Of a DNA stretch of 64,000 nt, positions 54,301 to 64,000 are shown in pieces. The stretch's first letter is position 1; each line of letters starts with the position of its first letter. Source of the DNA: Asterias rubens (Eukaryota > Echinodermata > Asteroidea > Forcipulatida > Asteriidae); the NCBI RefSeq assembly GCF_902459465.1, contig NW_022985694.1, forward strand, positions 372,001 to 436,000, written 5' to 3'. The notes beneath the pieces are model-generated. The model did no database searches, was not told the origin of the DNA, and was given only the letters and a program-made list of their open reading frames with translations. The position numbers were made by a program, and so were the translations under genes.

Positions 54301-57300
54301 CAACAATAACAATTTAAGCATACACTAGCAAACAAATATCGATGAATATAATAATTTTGTTTTGTGTGCGTGACCTTACATGACCTCTACTTTGTGTCAA
54401 AACCGGAAGTGCCTCGTAATTCAAAAGTGGAAATAGTTATGAAGTTGCTTGTAACTAATTTAGTGTCTGGCAAGGGTGGGCTTTAAAAAAAAATACAGAT
54501 GACGTCACGATACACAACAGCGCCCTCTAGCGCCAGTTTGAAAACTCTTAAAAATTTACATTTTGAAACTGTGGTGAATTTTTGTGTAAAAAAATGGCTG
54601 TGTCCATATAGAGACGTGTGCACTGTGTGGCCTGGTACCTAGGCGCGCGTAGTTAGGGACCAGACTCTTTTTGCCGACGATATGTTTGAATTCCCAACGT
54701 GACGTCGATGGTAGGGGGGCGGTAACAATCCACAAAAGGGGGGGCATTACTTAATCGCTAATTACGCAAGTGAGATATGTCGGGGGAAAAAACAAAGCAC
54801 ATTTTATTGAGGTTCAATACATATATCAGAAAAAAATGACAGCAAAATTAACTGTTTTATTTTAATTAACTGCAGCATCCCTTTAATGACACAACAATGC
54901 ATTTGTGCACAAATGCAATCATGTCTAGTTTGTTCTTGTTTTGTTTTTTTAGTTCATAGCAGGGTGATGGCACGAAATAAAAATGCAGTGATGAAGACTG
55001 CAATATTTGATATCAATTTCCGTTTCATTTTCACACAAAAAAAATCAAATACTGATAAACTCAAAATGTAATTCTCTGAGTGATGAAATCGATGTTCAGT
55101 TACAATTTACCTCAAAAACTTTTTAACAGAGAAGGACATTTTGATCATTAAAAGGTTTTCTAAGGAAGCTTAGAATGCACTACAGAGCATTTAGACTTCC
55201 AAATTTGCCAAAAAACAGCTCTCCAATGCTCACCACCAAGTAAGGTTTTATGCTAAATTATTTTGAGTAATTACCAATAGTGTTCACTGCCTTTGATGAT
55301 ATGTTTTGCTTTACTCCGTAAATACATGCAACTGTCGTTATTCTTTTATGAGAGTATTGAAATAAATGTATTCTTGAATTGATTACTAGTTCGGTAGGAG
55401 TCTAGTTGTGGATTAGATATGGCCCCAATTTCATAGAGCTCCTGAAGCAGAAAATATTGCTACACAATGTTTCTGCCAAGAAGAAATTAGCACGATACCA
55501 GTCACAAATTGTACACGTGACATGGTAATTTGGTTGTTAAGCTTATTCTGATAATCAAAATTGTGTTGCTACATTTTGTGCTTAAGTAGCTCTTTAAAAT
55601 ATAGAAAGGTTTGCGGTAACACCATGTAGTGACTATCTCTAAATGAGTTGGGGGATGGTTCTGAAAAGAATCGCTGTTTTCAACTCTCTCAGCTCTATGA
55701 AATTGAGCCATGTTGAAAGTGCTTTTGAAAGTAATGAGAAGGATTTTGTAGATGACACGAAAGTCAATTGAATTCCCCTTTTTTCCACTATTCATTAGGA
55801 CGCAGAAATGTAATATATTAAACAACGATCGTGCTATGAAGAAGCTCCTGAGTGCGTGTGAAAATAGCAAACACATTCTGTCAACGTTACCCACGGCAAA
55901 ATGCTCCATAGATTCCCTCTATGATGGGATGGACTTCCACACAGGGACCTCAAGGTAAGGAGTAAAAGCTTTCATGGCTCAGAATTTCTGGCAGAATGTG
56001 TTTTTATTTTTATTTTGTAATCTTGAATCTTTAACTGTTGTACTCTCCTAAATGCATTGCTGCTGTGTTGCAAACAAAATTGGAAAATGTAAGTTGAGAA
56101 GCTGTTCGAAGATTCTTAGCCAATAAGTGATTATAAAATAACAAAAGAAATCAATAATTGTCTTCATCATCATCATCAGTTAGCATCATGCATTTCTGCA
56201 CCGGCTGCCTAACTGGTGAGAAGCTTCCAAATAGACCGGTCTTGAGCTGCCACTTCTGCCTCCTCCTCAGACCACCCAGTGCCCAGTCTGGAGAGGTCCC
56301 TCTGGATTACATTTTTCCCTGTTGTCTTAGGGCGCCCGCGTCTGCGTTTTCCATGAGTTGCTTATAGTGATCCGCTTTTGTTCCCATTCATTGGAGGTGA
56401 TCAAACCACTGCAGTCTGCGTTTTCTTATGATGCTTGATAATGGAGGCTGCTTGGTCATTGATCTTACATGCTAATTTGCGACATGTTGTGTCCATTCCG
56501 TTGTCTGTATGTCCTCTGTCATTTGTCTGTTAACTTAAGTCCAGCCGTCGATTTCACAAAGAGTTAGAACTCGTCTTATCTCGAGTTAGGACGAGTAACT
56601 CTTCCTAACTTAGGATTGATCTTAATGCTACAGTGCAGGGTTGGGACTCGTCCTAAAGTCCTAAGATTAGTCTTAAGTTAGGAAGAGTTTTGTTAAAATC
56701 GACAGCAGGATCCTATGTTATAAAAGACCGAGACTGCATATTCAGGCTCTATACAAAATTTTAATCTGGCATGGTATGACGGCAAACATTTTTTCTTTGT
56801 TCAATGTTTAGAGTCAAGTTTGAGTCACTAATCAGTGGCAATGCTCAGCAGAGTATACAAGTCATCAGACAACTACTGGCGTCAGTTGATATGACACCGG
56901 ACCAAATCCAAAAGGTAAAAAGGGTTGATGAAGACAGAATATCACACAAAATGGACTGACTTAACTTTTAAAACCAGAATATGGAACCTGGGGTGGATTC
57001 ACAAAGAGTAAAAGGGAAAGTACACGTTTGGTAATTACTCAGAACAAATATTAACTTACAAACTGACTTGGTAACGCGCATTGGGGAGCTGTTGGTAGTA
57101 TAAAACATTGTGGGAAACGACTCCCTCTGAAGTAATGTAGTTTTTGAGAAAGAGGTAATTTCTCACTAAAATAATAAAAGACTTCTAGCTAGAAGTCTTT
57201 TATTCCAATGTGAAAGCACACAAATTCCTTGCAACTTCGATGACCAATTGAGCCCAAATGTTCACAGGCTTGTCATTTTATGCCTATGATGGGATACACC

Positions 57301-60300
57301 AAATGAAAACACTGGTCTTTGACAATTACCACTTAAAAATTATCTACTTGAAAATTATCTATCTAAACGCTTTTCAAAGACCAACTCGTCCGATCCAAAG
57401 CAACATGTTCCTTAATAAGGGTCCCCTTGGTTTAACAAGGGTGCCCCTGGACAAAAAAGATATTGGTTTCATATAATAACTACAAATAATAGATGAAGGT
57501 TGTTGAATTCTGCCCATAGATGGTGATCACTGGGCAACCTTCTTGATTTTGTTTTCGGTGCTTAGTACTGAAAAATAATGCTTAGCAGAATCAGGTTAAC
57601 CAGCCTAAATACAATGTATGTACATACATAATGGTTGTGACTGGTTCCCTCCTGATATTTGCTCAGCAGAAGAAAACAAATTTCTAAGCACAGTTTTCTA
57701 CTAAAAGCTTTATGAAAATGTTCCCGGACTGTAACTGTGGGAAGGGCAGCACGCAGTTCAGGGCTCAAATTTGAGGAAAAAAAATCAAAGACACGAGTTG
57801 TTTACTGGACCGGATTTTGTTTAAAAAGGGTCTAGGGTGGATTTCATAGAGAGTTACTCGTCCTAACTTAGGACTAGCCTTTAGTTTTTAATATCTCCTA
57901 TGACTAGCCCTAACTCTTTGTGAAATTTACCCCAGTCATAAGAAATTTTTTTTAACTGTGTGTTTGAACAAGCACAGGGAGATAAAAACAAATTGTATTA
58001 TTGGGCAAGTATCCTTCAATGCACAACAGTTTTTATTAGTCTGAAAGTCAACACATGAACCAAAACGCAAGACCCTGTTCTTGTTGATTCATAAGTTCAC
58101 TGGCCTGATGCTGAAATCTCTGGTCACAGGCCTGTGGTTCAATGTAAATTTAAGGCCCTGCAGTTATTTACTGATAATAATAATAACAACACATTCTTAT
58201 ATAGCGCATTTCACAATAACCAGATCAATGCGCTTTACATTATTTTGCCATTAACATTTCTTCATCTTTCTCAGCTGCCTTGGTGCTCCAATGGCTTTTT
58301 CATACACAATATCAACCTCTACCCTCGCAGGTACCCATTTATACCCCTGGGTGAAGAGAAGTAATTATAGTCAAGCATCTTGCGTAAGGACACAAGTTTT
58401 AACCAACAGAACTTGAAATTGATGCTCTTTACCACTCAGCCACGACACTCTACAAAATACTCCATCTCACTAACTGTACTGATCCAATTTGTTTTTTTGA
58501 CGTTAGGTGATGTTTGTCGGTGGATCCACACGGATACCAAAGCTCCAACAGATGATCAAGGATGCCATCCCCAAGGCTGAAGTCCTAGACTCCATCAGCC
58601 CAGATGAAATCATGGCAATAGGAGCGGCTAAGGAGGTTCTTTTTCATAGTCTTACATCACTGTGATACCTGTTAAAGAGCCAATAAAGGATGATCTCAAT
58701 ATGTCAACTATTACCTTTTTATGGCCAAAACGACATCGCAGATACCGGTTAATAACCATTTTACTCTCAAATTTTTACCCATTTTTACCGTGTTTTAACG
58801 TGAGGTAAGAGACTCGTTATATTTTTTATGTTTCCTGGATGGACTGCAGCTGTTAGAAAACTGTAATATCTATATAATATTTGAGATCATGCTTTATTGG
58901 CTGTTTAAACTAATCAACATACAAGTTTTCTATTTTTATGTTGCTACAATCCCGGCCAAAATGCTTAGGCCACCCATGCCTAACGTTATATAAAACCATT
59001 CCCTGTCCACTTCCCACTGACAATAAACATTCTCTCCCCATCCCCCCCTCAATGTTGACTGGAAGGCAGAAGACTGTGCAATCAGAACCAACATTGAGAG
59101 GGGGCAGGGGACCCAACACGGTATGGCCAGGATTGTCGGTAAAAACTGTCATGATATTGATCTGGTGTTTTTATAACTATTTTGTATTCATTATTTTGTT
59201 GGTAGGCGGCACTTTTGAGTAGTCGAGGAGAGAGTATTGAGTTGACAGAGTTGGACATTAATGCAAGTTGCTGCCCAAAGGCCATCGCTGTGAAGGTAAA
59301 ATATCATGAAACCTTTAAAACCAAAAAGGATTTGTGTAAAAACAATTTTGAAAAATAAACCAGATGTTTAAGTTTTAAAATTATTTGTTTCATTTTTGTT
59401 TGCAAGTTTGCCTTAAAGACCCTGGACACTATTGGTAGTTGTCAAAGACCAGCCTTCTCACTTAATGTATCTCAACATATGCATAAAATAACAAATCTGT
59501 GAAAGTTTGAGCTCAGTCGGTCATCGAAGTTGGGAGGTAATAATGAAAGAAGAAAAAGAACACCCTAGTCACACGAAATTGTGTGCTTTCAGATGCTTGA
59601 TTTCAAGACCTTAAATTCTAAATCTGAGGTCTTGAAATCAAATTCATGGAAAATTACTTATTTCTCAAAAACTACATTACTTCAGAGGGAGCCGTTTCTC
59701 ACAGTGATTTAGGCGCCTTGTCAAAACCTCCAAGCCGTTCCATTCCGCGGGAGTCCGCGGATTTTTGTAACGAAAGAACCCGTAGCAATCGGGCAGGTCC
59801 ACGGCCACGATGGCTCATTTACATGTCAATAAACATGAATATTCCGGCTTATTAGCTGACCGGCGGAACCGCAGAGGAACGCAGGTGGTTAACAATGGTT
59901 TTACCTTTGCAGATTAAAAAGCGAAGTGAGGGTGGATAAAAGCCATTTCCTCAATGTGTGATTTTTTAAGATTTGGTTGGGCCTAATAACCAAAACATGA
60001 ATTTCAAAAATGGTTTTCTTTATTCCCTGCTGCGACTGACAAAAGTTCCAGGCTACGTGCAAACTTCGTTCCAAGTGGGTCAGAGTATCCAGGGGACAAT
60101 TTTAACTGTTCGTTCTTACTTTCCAAGCAGAAAACATTAGTTTCTTATTTATAAAATCCCAAGTAACCGTCACAAATAAACAAATCTACACACCTGTGCG
60201 ACTGTGTCCATGTCAAAACAACCAGATAGTCTGGTTCGTCCATAGAGCTATATTTTTATATATATAGCTCTATGGGTTCGTCCAATGTCTGAGGGGGAGA

Positions 60301-63300
60301 CGAAGCCACAGTCTCAGAGACCCGTGTTTCTATTGGCTGTTGAATTTCCATATAGCGCGTAACAAATGTTTTCATTGGTCGATTTTGCCCTACTGCCAGA
60401 GCAGTATCTAATTATTGTATTCACCATCACCGAAGAAAACGTTAGTAGTCGGCGGCGGTGATTTCTTATTAATTTAGCATCGTTTTTCTTGCGTGAAAAT
60501 TGATTAAATGTGAATGGTTTCAAGTTAAAAATCGATATTTTTGTATCAAGCATAAATGTTGCAAATTATGCTTCGCAAATTGGATCGCAACATTTGCGAT
60601 GCACTTTTAAGAATTGCATAGCAAATCATAATAAAATTGCATCGCAAATTGCAATGTGATGCATGCAAAATTGTTCGCTGATTTATGAAGTGCGCGATTA
60701 TCACATGCGCTGGAGGGTCGGCTGGCACACCCAATGCATGGTGTTATTGTCTTGTCGGTGCGGCCTGTCCGCTTACAGGACGATGGTATTCGTGAGTAGA
60801 AAATTTATTATTGTATTCTGGGAGAGCACGGCCGGTCCGCGTCCAAGCCGCTGATATTCATGACCTGAATATACAACTTGTTTATTCATGAGACTCATTG
60901 TTATACCAACAATAGCGCCCGGCATGGATAGCTCATTAACTTCACCGCGCTTCAATGCACATGGCCGTTCTTCCGCGGACTGTCCGAGGTCCTTAGCAAC
61001 GGCGGTATTTGCTGTCCAGTCCGCGGACTGTCAGCGGAGGAACGCTCGGGAGGTTTTGACAAGGCGCCTTATACTATCAACCTCTACCCATTACTCGTTA
61101 CCAATAAGGTTTTATGCTAATAATTATTTTGAGTAATTACCAATAGTGTCCACTGCCTTTAAACACCTTTTGTAATTGTCATAGACCAGTCTTCTCACTT
61201 GGGGTATCTCAACATATGCACAAAATAACAAACCTGTGAAAATTTGAACTCAATTGGTCATCGAAGTTGCAAGATAATAATTGAAAAAAAACCACCCTTA
61301 TCACACGAAGTAGTGTGCTTTCAGATGCTTGAATTTGAGACCTCAAAAACAAATTCTGAGGTCTCAAAATCAAATTCAAAGATTTTAGTGAGAAATAACC
61401 CTTTTTTGCAAAAACGACAATACTTCAGAGGGAGCTGTTTCTCACAATGTTTTATACTATCAAATGTTTTATGCTCTCCATTGATCGCTTACAAATAAGT
61501 TGTTATGCTAACAGTTATTTTTAGCAATTGCCAATAGTGTCCAGTGCCTTTTAAAGGCTACAAAAAGAAAACAGTTAAGACAATAAATTTGCTACTGATG
61601 AGTAGTAATCAAATAAAAACTAAAAATTAATTATTGTTGGTATTTGACAAGATTCCACTTCAGCCATATACAAACAACTTTGTATTTTACATGGATTTCG
61701 GCATTGTCCATGGCATATACAAAAGTTTTGAAGTGGCGTTATCTGTCAAGATTCGTTCTGAGAAATATAATTACTTTAAAAAGATTTCTCTCTGCAAAAA
61801 GCAGGCCTTACAATGTCATGCGTTTACCGCTTCTCTGTTTTCTTCAAGTCACCTGACACCTTTGGTGATTGTCTAAGACCAGTCATCTCACATGGTTATC
61901 CCAACATATGCATCAAATAACAAACCTGTGAAAATTTTGTCATCGAAGTTGCGGGGGAACAATGAAAGAAAACTTCTTTGTTGTACCAACTTGTGTGCTT
62001 TTAGACCCCTTTAAAAGTCTTCAGGTCTGAAGTGTTTTAAAATATGAGTGAGAAATTACCTCTTTCTCAAAAACCTTCAATACCTCAGAGGGAGCTGTTT
62101 TTCACAACATTTTATTCTATCAACAGCCCTTTATTGCTCATTACCAAAGAAGTTTTTGTGCTAACAATCATTTTGAGTAATTACTAATAATGTCCAGTGC
62201 CTTTAAATTACATATTAGTGAAGCAAAAATCAGGACGACTGTTTTACAAATGTACAATGAACCCTTTCAACATTGTCATATTTTCCAGGTCTCAGAATCA
62301 AGCGAAGATGCCAGTCTCGAAATTGTCGTTCCTCAGTTTTCCTTCTTGCCGATACGCCGGCAACATGAGTTTAATGTCGGCAAGGACCAAACGTCAGTTT
62401 GCATCCAGATTTATGGGACACAAGAGGGCGCCTCGGATCAGGAAGCTTCCTTATTGGCTCAGGTAGAACAGAACACAAATTGCTCTCTTCATTTATTAAA
62501 GGGTTTGGGTACAGCCCTGGTACTTTCTTGAGGACACAAAAACACAGCCGCCACAGATTTACAATAAACTTACAGTTTGAAGATATTGATAATAGAAAGC
62601 GTCCCTTAAAATATTACTTGCTGAGGTGTTGTAGTTTTTGAGTAGTTAGTGAAACAGGACAGTACTTTTCAAGAACAGAAGTTTCCAGAATTCCAAAAAT
62701 CTATTCCACGGTATAAGAATAGACAGTTCTCTTCAGAACTCTTAGACACACACATGGTGTTTCCACAATCCATTGATACCTCACCATGCAATGCCTCAAA
62801 TTCCATATATGAAAGAGTTTGATGTTCAGATGTGATTCTTTTCCAGATTGTTATCGATGGATTGGAGACGGAGTCCGAAGAAGAATTCCATGTGACGTCT
62901 GTCTTTCATTATAGAAGGTAAGTCACAGAATGACCAGAAACAAAGTTTCATCTTCCAGTGAGTGGCTGTGGGGGGGGGGAATTGTATTCTATAGTTTTTC
63001 CACCATTTGTTTTTTCAAATGCTTGATTTCGAGATCTCAAATTCTAAATCTGAGGTCTTGAAATCCAATTTGTGGAAAATCACTTCTTTCTCGAAAAACT
63101 ACATCACTTCAGAGGTAGCTGTTTCTCGCAATGTTTTGTACTATCAGCCTCTCCCCATTACTCGTAATCAAGAAAGGTTTTATGCTAATAATTATTTTGA
63201 GTAACTACCAATAGTGTCCACTGCCTTTAATCATGTTCTCTGCCTTGTAAAAGAGCTCTATCGGTTACTCTTTCAAAATATTGTTGTTTTGGTTATGTGC

Positions 63301-63669
63301 TTTTTTTTTCTTGACATGTGGATATATATGTGAGTTTAGAAATTAACTGAATTGAATGGTTAACTTTTTCTAATTTCCTTGCATGTGTGCAAATGATTCA
63401 ATACATTAAGTTTCATTATAAAAGAAGATTATAGATATGACGCTGTGTTCAAAAGTTTTCGCACTTTGAAACTATTTTTTATTTATTTTTTATTTTGTTT
63501 ATTTTCACGTTTTTTCCTCTTATGTTTTGTTCTCCTAAACAGAGATGGCTCACTACACGTCACTTGCTCCGAAGAAATAACAGGCCAAACACAAGATGTC
63601 ATGATTGGTCCACCAGGACATGTCAGCAGCCAATCAGAGCATGTTTCTGATGAGCTGAGAGAGGCATGA
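48311..63669 (+). CDS. HSPA14: Heat shock 70 kDa protein 14 homologue
   Basis: Fourteen exons: 48311-48370, 49496-49576, 50285-50367, 51354-51508, 52434-52527, 52957-53061, 53598-53759, 55799-55954, 56812-56914, 58507-58635, 59206-59295, 62289-62462, 62847-62917 and 63543-63669. They total 1590 nt, 529 residues, all in phase. Blocks: [106 protein letters not shown] and [10 protein letters not shown]. They follow human HSPA14 (509 residues) throughout. HSPA14 (Ssz1-like) partners DNAJC2 in the ribosome-associated complex that helps nascent chains fold. The substrate-binding domain is short, as usual for the family. The donor of exon 10 (GAG/GTTCTT) is weak. The C-terminal tail is longer than in the human protein. 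Confidence 0.96.
48697..48957 (+). pseudogene. Broken coding fragment in HSPA14 intron 1
   Basis: The frame reads [20 protein letters not shown], then [19 protein letters not shown] and, after a frameshift, [15 protein letters not shown] and a stop. A GAA-repeat tail follows near 49108-49121. It reads like real protein but was not recognised; probably the end of a retroelement ORF. Confidence 0.5.
49255..49313. repeat. 16-bp tandem repeat
   Basis: About three and a half copies of GTCAACTCGGTCCCAA in HSPA14 intron 1. Confidence 0.93.
49612..49958. mobile_element. MITE, family D
   Basis: Inverted relative to the 24381 copy: it shares TAACAAAACAGTTGCTG, CATATACATAAACTGAC and CTTTCATTAAACC-type landmarks and ends ATAAGTTTCCT before TTAA (49959-49962). 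The left TTAA is absent. In HSPA14 intron 2, 35 bp from the exon 2 donor. Confidence 0.83.
50380..50430 (+). mobile_element. Family G MITE end
   Basis: GGGCCCAATGTCATAGAGCT followed by GTGGTAAGCAGAGAAATATT; a single terminus only. Confidence 0.6.
50812..51340 (+). mobile_element. tRNA-derived SINE with internal insertion
   Basis: Head GGTGTCGTCACCGAGTGGTT, then CTTGTGTCCTTGAGCAAGAT, CTTCACCCAGGGGTTG, and tail TACGCTATATAAGAACTTGG followed by ATT repeats. The minus-strand copy at 58.2 kb is about 300 bp; this one holds an extra block (about 51030-51225). The tail ends 13 bp before HSPA14 exon 4. Confidence 0.83.
51565..52060 (-). mobile_element. LINE 3' fragment, second family
   Basis: The minus strand encodes [18 protein letters not shown] and [20 protein letters not shown], the C-terminal end of a LINE ORF2. 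The 3' side runs through AATTACCGTAATTTA-type sequence to an ATT-rich tail near 51565-51576. It differs from the family at 26.5 kb. Confidence 0.75.
52609..52663 (+). mobile_element. Family G MITE end
   Basis: GGGCCCAACTTAATAGAGCT and GCTCAAGCAGACAATATTGC; the rest is missing or replaced by a LINE tail. Confidence 0.65.
52690..52930 (+). mobile_element. LINE 3'-end fragment
   Basis: Frame [14 protein letters not shown] and stop resembles the LINE ORF2 terminus (SLLKTYL in the other copies). It is followed by CTTTATGCGCTTAGAGGC and TGTAGGTACTTTACAGA, a CR1-like 3' UTR. Confidence 0.6.
53118..53222. mobile_element. Family C MITE half
   Basis: Keeps CACAGTTTGAAGATAATG, GAAAGCTTCC and GCTGAGGTGCTGTAGTTTTT; the termini are gone. 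Confidence 0.65.
53808..53902. mobile_element. Family E MITE fragment
   Basis: GGATCATTATTTCCTACTTT, then AACAAACGGATACAAACGCT. This is the right-hand part of family E, diverged. Confidence 0.6.
54257..54281. repeat. (AATTC)n microsatellite
   Basis: Five AATTC units followed by AATGAACATTTATTTTCATG, resembling a retroelement tail on the minus strand. Confidence 0.85.
55216..55294. mobile_element. Family A MITE end
   Basis: Only the right third is present: CACCAAGTAAGGTTTTATGC to TACCAATAGTGTTCACTGCC. Confidence 0.75.
55420..55711. mobile_element. Family G MITE with inner insertion
   Basis: Left end GGCCCCAATTTCATAGAGCT; right end AGCTCTATGAAATTGAGCC. Between them family G sequence (GCACGATACCAGTCACAA, GTGCTTAAGTAGCTCTTT) is followed by about 95 bp of unrelated sequence (GGTTTGCGGTAACACCATGT) next to the right end. 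Confidence 0.77.
56157..56540 (-). mobile_element. RTE-like LINE 3' fragment
   Basis: The minus strand reads [20 protein letters not shown] and [17 protein letters not shown] before a stop, the characteristic end of RTE-clade ORF2. It then runs into an ATG-type repeat tail (TCATCATCATCATC on the plus strand). HSPA14 intron 8, antisense. Confidence 0.8.
56547..56703. mobile_element. MITE, family J
   Basis: GTCGATTTCACAAAGAGTTA is inverted as AAGAGTTTTGTTAAAATCGAC-type sequence, with inner GTCTTA/TAGGAC repeats. A relative lies at 57838. Confidence 0.8.
57013..57332. mobile_element. MITE, family A'
   Basis: GGGAAAGTACACGTTTGGTA at the left; CTGGTCTTTGACAATTACCA at the right before TTAA. The inner palindrome is built on AGACTTCTAGCTAGAAGTCT. 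HSPA14 intron 9. Confidence 0.82.
57366..57414. mobile_element. Family E MITE end
   Basis: CGCTTTTCAAAGACCAACTC and GATCCAAAGCAACATGTTCC; a single terminus directly after the preceding MITE. Confidence 0.7.
57838..57935. mobile_element. MITE, family J
   Basis: GTGGATTTCATAGAGAGTTA to CTAACTCTTTGTGAAATTTACC; a short inverted repeat with ACTCGTCCTAACTTAGGAC inside. Confidence 0.77.
58165..58460 (-). mobile_element. tRNA-derived SINE
   Basis: A minus-strand copy of the SINE at 50.8 kb: tail AATAATAATAA and CTTATATAGCGCATTTCA at the left, CTTGCGTAAGGACACAAG and head CACTCAGCCACGACACT at the right. HSPA14 intron 9, ending about 50 bp before exon 10. Confidence 0.83.
58676..58904. mobile_element. 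TTAA MITE, family F
   Basis: AGAGCCAATAAAGGATGATC to GATCATGCTTTATTGGCTGT, TTAA at 58672-58675 and 58905-58908. It starts 40 bp after HSPA14 exon 10. Confidence 0.9.
59417..61158. mobile_element. Family A MITE split by a 1.36-kb insertion
   Basis: Left end AGACCCTGGACACTATTGGT after TTAA (59413-59416); right end ACCAATAGTGTCCACTGCCT before TTAA (61159-61162). The element is interrupted at 59712 and resumes at 61069 in the middle of its conserved CACAATGTTTTATACTATC segment. Confidence 0.9.
59712..61068. mobile_element. Nested element with GGCGCC ends and TTA duplication
   Basis: The perfect 20-bp inverted repeat GGCGCCTTGTCAAAACCTCC extends imperfectly to about 45 bp (AGTCCGCGG/CCGCGGACT). 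TTA at 59709-59711 and 61069-61071 is a 3-bp target duplication, matching the PIF/Harbinger pattern. The interior is not coding, so it is non-autonomous. It contains a 40-bp hairpin at 60239-60276 (ATAGAGCTATA/TATAGCTCTAT). Confidence 0.87.
61163..61550. mobile_element. TTAA MITE, family A
   Basis: Begins ACACCTTTTGTAATTGTC directly after the TTAA shared with the preceding element; ends GCCAATAGTGTCCAGTGCCT before TTAA at 61551-61554. Confidence 0.88.
61850..62212. mobile_element. MITE, family A
   Basis: CACCTGACACCTTTGGTGAT to CTAATAATGTCCAGTGCCT, right TTAA at 62213-62216, left target not recognisable. It ends 76 bp before HSPA14 exon 12. Confidence 0.85.
62500..62650. mobile_element. Family C MITE half
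   Basis: AGGGTTTGGGTACAGCCCTG to GCTGAGGTGTTGTAGTTTTT; the other half is missing. HSPA14 intron 12. Confidence 0.72.
63014..63228. mobile_element. Family A MITE half
   Basis: From CAAATGCTTGATTTCGAGAT to ACCAATAGTGTCCACTGCCT before TTAA (63229-63232). HSPA14 intron 13. Confidence 0.82.
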
Positions 63670-63741
63670 GCCAATTGAAATGCTTCTTTGTTACGAGTTC
63701 CTTAAATCTACTTTAATTATGACTTTATGTAAGATACTGTA

Positions 63742-63747
63742 ATTAAA
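63742..63747 (+). terminator. Candidate HSPA14 poly(A) signal
   Basis: ATTAAA lies 73 bp after the HSPA14 stop codon. It is the nearest hexamer of the AATAAA type; weak on its own. Confidence 0.45.
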
Positions 63748-64000
63748 GTTGTGGTACATAATTTAAGTAAACAACAAAATTACGAACAAACGCCTTTGAC
63801 GTAAAGTATACAGCCAAAATTTGTAACAATATTGATGTTGTTATTAACGCCCATATATCCACAAGTTGTTTGAAATACCTGTGAAAGTGCAGGCTCAAGT
63901 GGTTGTCACGGTCACTAAAAACGTAAATGAAAGACAACATCCACGTGTTCACACTGTTTTCAAATATCGGATTCCAGATTCGCAAGATCAAAACTAATTA

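Overview
The window is eukaryotic genomic DNA with short exons, long repeat-filled introns and GT/AG splice sites. The encoded proteins (MANF, HSPA14, PLCXD, an LDLa/TSP1/trypsin protease) and the repeats (tRNA-derived SINEs, CR1/L2-like LINEs, many foldback MITEs) suggest a marine deuterostome, most likely an echinoderm and probably a sea star. The species call is inference. All gene models were spliced by hand: reading frames and phases close across every exon listed, but no transcript or database was consulted.

Region 1 (1-6.8 kb) is tandem DNA. A 221-222 bp satellite runs up to a 500-N assembly gap. After the gap come 22 tRNA-Glu copies at about 170 bp spacing, with anticodons CTC and TTC intermixed. 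The cluster is interrupted by a 5'-truncated LINE and ends in a decayed tRNA.

Region 2 (6.9-16.5 kb) holds a TTAA-flanked DNA transposon carrying a broken THAP domain (Kolobok-like), then a minus-strand gene for a secreted PI-PLC-X-like protein in at least 10 exons. Its 3' end is missing and would fall in or beyond the tRNA/satellite block. A tRNA-Ile, a lone tRNA-Glu and a tRNA-Glu relic split by a transposon lie in its introns.

Region 3 (16.5-22.1 kb) has no recognisable gene, only MITEs, a LINE tail and unexplained repeats. Region 4 (22.1-32.3 kb, plus strand) is a 10-exon gene for a secreted trypsin-like protease (signal peptide, two LDLa, TSP1, S1 domain) behind a TATA/CRE promoter.

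Region 5 (32.3-41 kb) has a 2-exon PLCXD-type gene (minus) arranged head to head with a C1orf74/DUF4504-like gene (plus). Region 6 (44.9-63.7 kb) has MANF (minus, 4 exons) and HSPA14 (plus, 14 exons). Their start codons are 358 bp apart, so they probably share a bidirectional promoter joining two proteostasis genes.

The most striking pattern is the density of foldback elements flanked by TTAA: several unrelated terminal-repeat families, some back to back and sharing one TTAA, one interrupted by a TTA-flanked element. Together with the THAP-bearing TTAA element, this suggests one Kolobok-type transposition system mobilised many short families here.
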